Assembly: GCA_963977425.1 (NCBI GenBank)
Contig: CAXBOO010000004.1
Location: 404,070-468,069, forward strand
Direction: 5' to 3'
Origin: CAXBOO01 sp963977425
Lineage (GTDB): Bacteria; Bacteroidota; Bacteroidia; Flavobacteriales_D; Luteibaculaceae
Length of the DNA: 64,000 nt
Shown: piece by piece, positions 61,529 to 64,000 of the stretch
Position numbering within the stretch: position 1 is the stretch's first letter
How the letters are laid out: each line of letters begins with the position of its first letter
The notes under the pieces: generated by a model
The model's database searches: none
The model's input: only the letters and a program-made list of their open reading frames with translations
Told to the model about the DNA's origin: nothing
Made by a program: the position numbers and the translations under genes

Positions 61529-63271
61529 ATGATGACGTTTCAAGACAACACTATATTGGAGAGGCTGCCTAAGCACTTATTAGATTTTGTAATAGATCAA
61601 CCCTTCAATTTATATACTAGTCGCGATCACGCCGTTTGGCGATATGTAATGCGTCAGAACTTGCGCTTTCTAGGCAAGGTGGCTTACGGTAATTATCTCG
61701 ATGGTCTACAAAAAACAGGAATCACAATAGATCGTATACCTCAAATGTATGGCATGAACCGGATATTGAAAGATATAGGTTGGGCTGCCGTAGCTGTTGA
61801 TGGTTTTATTCCGCCTCAAGCTTTTATGGAGTTTCAGGCATATAAAATATTGGTGATTGCTGCCGATATCAGAAATGTAAATCACATTGAGTATACGCCT
61901 GCTCCGGATATTTTACACGAAGCAGCAGGACATGCTCCTATTATAGCACACAAAGAATATGCTGAATATTTAGAACTGTTTGGTAAAATAGGAGCTAAAG
62001 CTTTTTCTTCAAAGCAAGATTATGCTTTGTATGAAGCTATTCGACACTTATCCATTATTAAAGAAGACCCTAGTACTCCTTTAGATGAGGTTAAGAAAGC
62101 AGAGAAAGATATAGAAGTTCTGTCAGCCGATATGGGTAAGCCTTCTGAGATGGCTTTATTGCGTAACCTCCACTGGTGGACGGTAGAATATGGGCTTATT
62201 GGAACTCCTGATGATTTCAAACTTTATGGAGCTGGTTTGTTGAGTTCCATTGGCGAAAGTCAAGAATGTTTGAAAGACGAGGTGAAAAAAATACCATATT
62301 CCATAGATGCTCAGAATTATTCTTTCGATATAACCAATATGCAACCTCAATTGTTTGTGGCAAAAGATTTTGCTCATATGTCTGAAGTGTTGAACGAGTT
62401 CGCTGATACTATGGCTTTCCGTAAAGGAGGAGTGTCTGCTTTACAAACAGCATTAGATTCCGATGATGTTTCTACGGTAGAGTTTGAAACAGGTTTGCAA
62501 CTCAGTGGAAAGATTGAGTCATATAGTCATAATGGAGAAGTTGTTGAGTTCATTAAACTTTCTGGAACTACACAACTCAGTACCGAAGGTGTTCAGATCG
62601 AAGGGCATGGAATTGAACATCATGCTCATGGTTATAGTTCTCCAATAGGATTCCCTACAATAGAAGGAAAACTTGCAGATAATAGTTTCAATTGGTTGTC
62701 TAAAATTGGAGAAAATCTAACGTTAGTGTTCAAGAGTGGGATTAAGATTGTTGGAGAATTGGTTTCGAATACCATTTACGATGGAAAAACCATCATGCTT
62801 TCATTTGAAAATTGTACAGCTTCAAAAGACGATACTATTTTGTTTGATCCATCATGGGGGATGTACGATATAGTTCTGGCCGAAAAAGTGGTGTCAGCTT
62901 ATTATGGGCCTTCCGATCCAGAAGCCTTTAAGTGGGAGTTTGAATCTCCAAAAGAGAAAACACATAAGCTTCACTATTCAAAAGACGACGATATTACATT
63001 TGATATTTATGAGACCGTAAGGCTTCTTCGCGAAAGCGAGAAGTTTGAAAGTGAAAAGTTGGAAGAAATAAAAGACAAAATCGATGGACACTGCCCTAAC
63101 GAATGGTTGTTGAAAGTTGAATTGCTTGAGTTAGCTGAAAATACTGATTCTTCAGAGTTATCGGCTCAATTGAAAAGTGAATTGATGGCTTTAGCAGAAT
63201 CCAAACCTGAGTTGACAAAGTTAATATCCGATGCTTTAGTAATTAGTCACTCATTAAGTGAAGCTTTATGA
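61529..63271 (+). CDS. Aromatic amino acid hydroxylase, long Bacteroidota form
   Basis: Pterin- and iron-dependent phenylalanine (or tryptophan) hydroxylase. The iron-binding motif is DILHEAAGHAPI with both His ligands (about residues 133-138), within the familiar context AFMEFQAYKILVIAADIRNVNHIEYTPAP (split here). The 580 residues exceed the usual ~290 of bacterial enzymes: the second half (from about 330) is an extension of unknown fold, with no match I can name. It begins ATGATG, so 61532 is an equal start. Its stop overlaps the next gene's ATG by 4 bp (ATGA). Confidence 0.88.
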   Translation: MMTFQDNTILERLPKHLLDFVIDQPFNLYTSRDHAVWRYVMRQNLRFLGKVAYGNYLDGLQKTGITIDRIPQMYGMNRILKDIGWAAVAVDGFIPPQAFMEFQAYKILVIAADIRNVNHIEYTPAPDILHEAAGHAPIIAHKEYAEYLELFGKIGAKAFSSKQDYALYEAIRHLSIIKEDPSTPLDEVKKAEKDIEVLSADMGKPSEMALLRNLHWWTVEYGLIGTPDDFKLYGAGLLSSIGESQECLKDEVKKIPYSIDAQNYSFDITNMQPQLFVAKDFAHMSEVLNEFADTMAFRKGGVSALQTALDSDDVSTVEFETGLQLSGKIESYSHNGEVVEFIKLSGTTQLSTEGVQIEGHGIEHHAHGYSSPIGFPTIEGKLADNSFNWLSKIGENLTLVFKSGIKIVGELVSNTIYDGKTIMLSFENCTASKDDTILFDPSWGMYDIVLAEKVVSAYYGPSDPEAFKWEFESPKEKTHKLHYSKDDDITFDIYETVRLLRESEKFESEKLEEIKDKIDGHCPNEWLLKVELLELAENTDSSELSAQLKSELMALAESKPELTKLISDALVISHSLSEAL

Positions 63272-63960
63272 TAGTATTGATTTCAGGTGTAAGTAGAGGT
63301 ATAGGTCGGTCGTTGGTTGAGCACTGTTGCAATTCAAATGAATTTACCAAGGTGATTGGTGTAACAAGAAACGCTACTGCATTAGATGACCTAGAAGCCC
63401 TATATGATAACTTTAAGGGAATTCCCTTTGATTTACAGAACGGCAATTTTTCTGAGTTGAACAATTTGTTAAGGCAAGAAGTTGATTCACTAGACTTTGT
63501 AGTTAATAATGCAGGAGCACTTGTCAATAAACCTTTCTTAGAGTGGGAGAGTGAAGATTTTGATAAAGTATACGGAGTAAACATTATAGGAGCATCCAAG
63601 CTCTTGCAAATCACCATTCCATTAATGGAAGAGAGCAAAGAGGCGCATGTTTTGAATATTTCCAGCATGGGAGGCGTACAAGGGAGTGCTAAATTCCCGG
63701 GTCTTTCTGGGTATAGTTCTAGTAAAGGGGCATTGCAGGTTTTAACCGAATGTTTGGCAGAAGAGTACAAGGATCAAGGTATATCCTTTAATTGTATCAG
63801 TTTAGGAGCTGTTCAAACAGAAATGTTGCAAGAAGCATTTCCAGGATACCAGGCGCCCGTCCAGCCCGACGATATGGCGAGATTCATCAAGAATACCTTA
63901 TTGAGTGCTCATAAAATTTACAATGGGAAAAATTTATGTGCTTCTAAATCAACGCCTTAG
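63268..63960 (+). CDS. Short-chain dehydrogenase coupled to the aromatic hydroxylase
   Basis: A 230-residue Rossmann protein: SGVSRGIGRSLVEH (residues 6-19), FVVNNAGALVNKPF, catalytic Ser in NISSMGGVQGS and Tyr/Lys in GYSSSKGALQ. The product is short for an SDR, and the residues after the YxxxK (LGAVQTEMLQEAFPG) fit the family. It shares the ATGA with the hydroxylase stop, so both are made together. A role as pterin (dihydropteridine or sepiapterin) reductase that recycles the hydroxylase cofactor is suggested by context only. Confidence 0.85.
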   Translation: MIVLISGVSRGIGRSLVEHCCNSNEFTKVIGVTRNATALDDLEALYDNFKGIPFDLQNGNFSELNNLLRQEVDSLDFVVNNAGALVNKPFLEWESEDFDKVYGVNIIGASKLLQITIPLMEESKEAHVLNISSMGGVQGSAKFPGLSGYSSSKGALQVLTECLAEEYKDQGISFNCISLGAVQTEMLQEAFPGYQAPVQPDDMARFIKNTLLSAHKIYNGKNLCASKSTP

Positions 63961-64000
63961 AAAAGGGTGTTGAAATAGTTTTTGAATTAATTAGGAAAGT

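Overview
The window is a 64-kb chromosomal piece from a member of the Bacteroidota, most likely a Flavobacteriia-like marine or freshwater aerobe. This rests on several signs: AT-rich DNA; a cysteine-poor L36 typical of the phylum; almost no Shine-Dalgarno sequences; promoters that fit the TTG / TAnnTTTG pattern; Type IX secretion (T9SS) C-terminal sorting domains; and families such as PafA, DUF5686, DUF4920 and AlkC-like HEAT proteins. No phage, plasmid, CRISPR, tRNA or rRNA was seen.

Region 1 (1-15670) is the fused str/S10/spc/alpha ribosomal cluster: the 3' part of fusA, then S10 to L17 with secY, infA and rpoA, closed by a clear terminator. Two genes here are very short: rpmD (10307-10486) and rpmJ (12536-12652). 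Region 2 (15682-18125) is carA-eno with a terminator. Region 3 (18171-22534) holds a helical-repeat protein of unknown function facing two exported proteins, one of which carries DNA-binding-type helix-hairpin-helix motifs ahead of a long beta-rich region. Region 4 (22461-29467) is a seven-gene operon: hpt, adk, obgE, a PAP2 phosphatase, a DUF5686 outer-membrane protein, an M16 peptidase and an O-methyltransferase. Region 5 (29468-39978) contains a repeat-bearing intergenic stretch, pafA, a 982-residue T9SS surface protein, WYL regulator-crcB, an AlkC-like protein, threonine aldolase, a DUF4920 protein and a type-2 NADH dehydrogenase.

Region 6 (39984-46381) is a fatty-acid beta-oxidation operon on the minus strand: marR, the hydratase/dehydrogenase fusion, thiolase and acyl-CoA dehydrogenase. 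A four-helix-bundle gene sits between the second and third of these, bracketed by 17-bp near-perfect inverted repeats. This looks like an intervening-sequence (IVS) type cassette, and its gene is frameshifted in an A8 tract. An acyl-CoA synthetase lies further on at 53436. Region 7 (46330-52284) has the only long gene-free stretch, which holds a candidate structured small RNA ending in a strong terminator, followed by a 1716-residue repetitive T9SS surface protein. Region 8 (52288-63960) carries an RsmB-type rRNA methyltransferase, the acyl-CoA synthetase, a nitronate monooxygenase family protein, a lipoprotein amidohydrolase, two short-chain dehydrogenases, purL, a small outer-membrane protein and an aromatic amino acid hydroxylase translationally coupled to one of the dehydrogenases.

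The most unusual items are the IVS-like cassette inside the beta-oxidation operon, the orphan structured RNA at 46687-46826, the exported HhH/barrel pair and the hydroxylase-dehydrogenase pair. All functions are read from sequence alone; no database search was run.
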